A stretch of DNA of 9,939 bases from Bacteroidales bacterium UBA3742 (GTDB taxonomy: Bacteria; Bacteroidota; Bacteroidia; Bacteroidales; Paludibacteraceae). Of this stretch, positions 8,769 to 9,939 are shown piece after piece. The position numbers and the translations under genes were made by a program. Within the stretch, counting starts at the first letter, position 1. Every line of letters begins with the position of its first letter. The stretch lies in the NCBI GenBank assembly GCA_002371785.1, contig DFGU01000015.1, positions 1 through 9,939 on the forward strand, in the 5' to 3' direction. The notes beneath the pieces were generated by a model. That model did no database searches. It was not told the origin of the DNA and saw nothing but the letters and a program-made list of their open reading frames with translations.

Positions 8769-8788
8769 GAGCTCGCTAACGCGATCTC
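8769..8788 (+). other. Leader hairpin abutting the tRNA-Cys 5' end
   Basis: GAGCTCGC (8769-8776), loop TAAC, and GCGATCTC (8781-8788) form an eight-position stem with one mismatch (C8772/T8785). The stem ends exactly one base before G1 of the tRNA, so it could stack on the acceptor stem and sit at the RNase P cleavage site. Its existence is seen in sequence; a role in processing is inference. Confidence 0.45.
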
Positions 8789-8860
8789 GGCCGGTTGGAT
8801 GAGCGATTTAGTCGGCGGTCTGCAAAACCGTATAGAGCGGTTTGACTCCGCTACCGGCCT
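8789..8860 (+). tRNA. tRNA-Cys (anticodon GCA)
   Basis: A full cloverleaf can be drawn. The acceptor stem GGCCGGT / ACCGGCC is seven perfect pairs. The D-stem pairs G10-C25, A11-U24 and U12-G23, with a G13/A22 non-canonical pair. The anticodon stem is GCGGT / ACCGT, with loop CTGCAAA and anticodon GCA at 8822-8824. The T-stem AGCGG / CCGCT is five perfect pairs. Discriminator U73 (8860), G15 (8803) with G48 (8835), and the purine 13/22 mismatch are features of bacterial tRNA-Cys, including that of E. coli. The CCA end is not encoded. The T-loop reads TTTGACT rather than the usual TTCGANT, so position 56 is U, and the D-loop reads AGCGA where AGCGG is expected, so position 19 is A. These two positions pair in the tRNA elbow. 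Charged tRNA-Cys supplies cysteine to translation. Confidence 0.97.
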
Positions 8861-8865
8861 CTTCT

Positions 8866-8898
8866 CCCCAACACAATGCGCATTGTGTTGGGGGTTTT
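8866..8898 (+). terminator. Perfect palindrome plus T-run: terminator or attenuator between tRNA-Cys and sufB
   Basis: Bases 8866-8879 (starting CCCCAACAC) and 8880-8893 (ending TGTTGGGG) are exact reverse complements, giving a 28-base perfect palindrome followed by GTTTTAA. In RNA this is a 12 bp or longer GC-closed stem with a U-tract, the form of a Rho-independent terminator. It begins five bases after the tRNA 3' end and would define the tRNA transcript. The sufB start is only 23 bases beyond the hairpin arm, so complete termination would leave sufB without a visible promoter; partial termination or regulated readthrough is the likely arrangement. Confidence 0.72.
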
Positions 8899-8901
8899 AA
8901 T

Positions 8902-8910
8902 AAGAAGAAA
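8902..8910 (+). promoter_or_regulatory. Weak purine-rich ribosome binding site for sufB
   Basis: AAGAAGAAA ends six bases before the ATG at 8917. It is purine-rich but not a strong match to the anti-Shine-Dalgarno sequence. The start is fixed by the in-frame TAG at 8833-8835 inside the tRNA, with no ATG between it and 8917. Confidence 0.45.
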
Positions 8911-8916
8911 CCTCAT

Positions 8917-9939
8917 ATGGATAGCGTCATTCAGGATATTACCTCTCAGGAGTATAAGTACGGCTTCACCACCGACGTGGAGACCGACATCATCCCCGTT
9001 GGACTCAACGAGGATGTCATCCGTCTCATCTCCCATAAGAAGCAAGAGCCCGAATGGCTACTGGAGTTCCGACTCCGGGCCTTCCGCAAATGGCAGACCA
9101 TGCCCCTACCCACCTGGGCACACCTCGACATCCCGCCGATCGACCTGCAGGCCATCTCCTACTATGCAGCGCCTAAGTCAAAAGTCGAAAACGAAGCGTC
9201 AAAAGCCGATGAAATCGACAAAGAAATCCTCAAGACCTTCGACAAACTGGGCATTCCCCTGGAGGAACGCGACGCCCTGCTGGGCAATAGCAATACGGCC
9301 GTGGACGCCGTCATGGATTCCGTGTCGGTCAAGACCACGTTTCGCGAGACCCTGGCCGAGAAGGGCATCATCTTCTGCTCTATCTCCGAGGCCGTACGCG
9401 AGCATCCCGACCTGGTACGCCAGTACCTGGGGTCGGTCGTTCCGCCCTCCGACAACTACTACGCCGCCCTCAATTCGGCCGTCTTCTCCGACGGATCGTT
9501 CGTCTATATCCCCAAGGGCGTCCGTTGCCCGATGGAACTGAGTACCTATTTCCGTATCAACGCCGGCAATACGGGTCAGTTCGAGCGCACGTTGCTCATC
9601 GCCGACGAGGGGGCCTACATGAGCTATCTGGAGGGCTGTACCGCCCCGATGCGCGACGAGAACCAATTACACGCTGCTATCGTTGAAATCGTGGTAAATC
9701 GCGATGCTGAAGTCAAGTATTCCACCGTCCAAAACTGGTACCCGGGTGACAAGTTCGGAAAAGGCGGCGTTTATAATTTTGTGACAAAACGCGCAGCTTG
9801 CCGCGGCGACAACGCCAAAGTTTCATGGACACAGGTTGAAACAGGCTCGGCCGTCACATGGAAATATCCATCTTGTATTTTGCAGGGCGATAATTCGTCC
9901 GGTGAGTTTTATTCGGTTGCCATCACCAATAATTTTCAG
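8917..9939 (+). CDS. sufB: Fe-S cluster assembly scaffold SufB, 3' end missing
   Basis: 341 codons run to the right edge; SufB is usually about 465-495 residues, so roughly the last quarter or more is absent. SufB with SufC and SufD forms the cytoplasmic SufBC2D scaffold that builds iron-sulfur clusters from sulfur delivered by the cysteine desulfurase SufS. Visible family blocks are the N-terminal YKYGF and a KKxEPEWxLEFRLRAFxxW segment, YIPKGVRCP (197-205), ELSTYFRIN (207-215), QFERTLLIADEG (221-232), YLEGCTAPMRDENQLHA (237-253), KYSTVQNWYPGD, NFVTKR, WTQVETGSAVTWKYPSC and GEFYSVAITNN at the edge. The catalytic Cys and His/Glu known from E. coli SufB near its C-terminus lie outside the window. 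sufC, sufD and sufS would be expected downstream. The gene follows tRNA-Cys and a terminator-like hairpin without its own visible promoter. Codon use changes sharply at 9661: earlier codons favour C/G at position three, later ones do not. Confidence 0.98.
   Translation, partial: MDSVIQDITSQEYKYGFTTDVETDIIPVGLNEDVIRLISHKKQEPEWLLEFRLRAFRKWQTMPLPTWAHLDIPPIDLQAISYYAAPKSKVENEASKADEIDKEILKTFDKLGIPLEERDALLGNSNTAVDAVMDSVSVKTTFRETLAEKGIIFCSISEAVREHPDLVRQYLGSVVPPSDNYYAALNSAVFSDGSFVYIPKGVRCPMELSTYFRINAGNTGQFERTLLIADEGAYMSYLEGCTAPMRDENQLHAAIVEIVVNRDAEVKYSTVQNWYPGDKFGKGGVYNFVTKRAACRGDNAKVSWTQVETGSAVTWKYPSCILQGDNSSGEFYSVAITNNFQ

Noticed and set aside
8866..8893. 28-base palindrome as an operator, or as an attachment or insertion-sequence end at the tRNA 3' end
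   Set aside because: No integrase, transposase or direct repeat of the tRNA 3' end is visible nearby, and the following T-run and position make a terminator or attenuator more likely. An operator role is not excluded.
8876..9541. 221-codon plus-strand frame overlapping sufB
   Set aside because: It is out of frame with the unmistakable SufB sequence, starts inside the terminator palindrome, and encodes a Ser/Pro/Arg-rich product typical of a shifted frame.
9199..9666. Minus-strand frames of up to 155 codons opposite sufB (also 8851-9045, 8946-9155, 9162-9455)
   Set aside because: They lie fully or mostly on the antisense strand of sufB, have no promoter, and show no recognisable domain.

Overview
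The window looks like chromosomal DNA of a member of the Bacteroidota, most likely the order Bacteroidales. Three things support this. Two promoters match the TTTG-N20-TAnnTTTG pattern typical of this phylum. Translation starts lack strong Shine-Dalgarno sequences. The largest gene encodes a giant secreted protein built from 'choice-of-anchor J / cleaved adhesin' jelly-roll domains alternating with fibronectin type III (FN3) domains, an architecture familiar from Bacteroidales surface adhesins. I cannot name the genus.

Layout. Bases 1-8520 (minus strand) are one uninterrupted reading frame of 2840 codons, starting at 8520 and running off the left edge, so the C-terminus is missing. It has a signal peptide followed by ten jelly-roll + FN3 units of about 262-319 residues; the last is cut by the edge. 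Bases 8521-8788 are an AT-rich divergent control region. A minus-strand promoter (8627-8658) serves the giant gene and a plus-strand promoter (8716-8747) serves the rightward unit. Bases 8789-8860 are a tRNA-Cys(GCA). A perfect 28-base palindrome followed by TTTT (8866-8898) resembles an intrinsic terminator. Bases 8917-9939 are the first 341 codons of sufB, cut by the right edge.

How the parts relate. The giant protein is an exported, probably surface-displayed or released adhesin-like protein; no enzymatic domain is visible. The rightward unit appears to be promoter, tRNA-Cys, hairpin, sufB. Only 23 bases separate the hairpin arm from the sufB start, too few for a promoter there. sufB is therefore probably expressed by readthrough past the hairpin or by processing of a joint tRNA-mRNA transcript.

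Points for a second look: the tRNA elbow pair G19-C56 appears replaced by A19-U56; third-position GC in sufB falls abruptly from about 84% to about 49% at base 9661; and the giant gene has only 12 TTA, CTA or TCA codons in 2840, which leaves long spurious open frames on the opposite strand.
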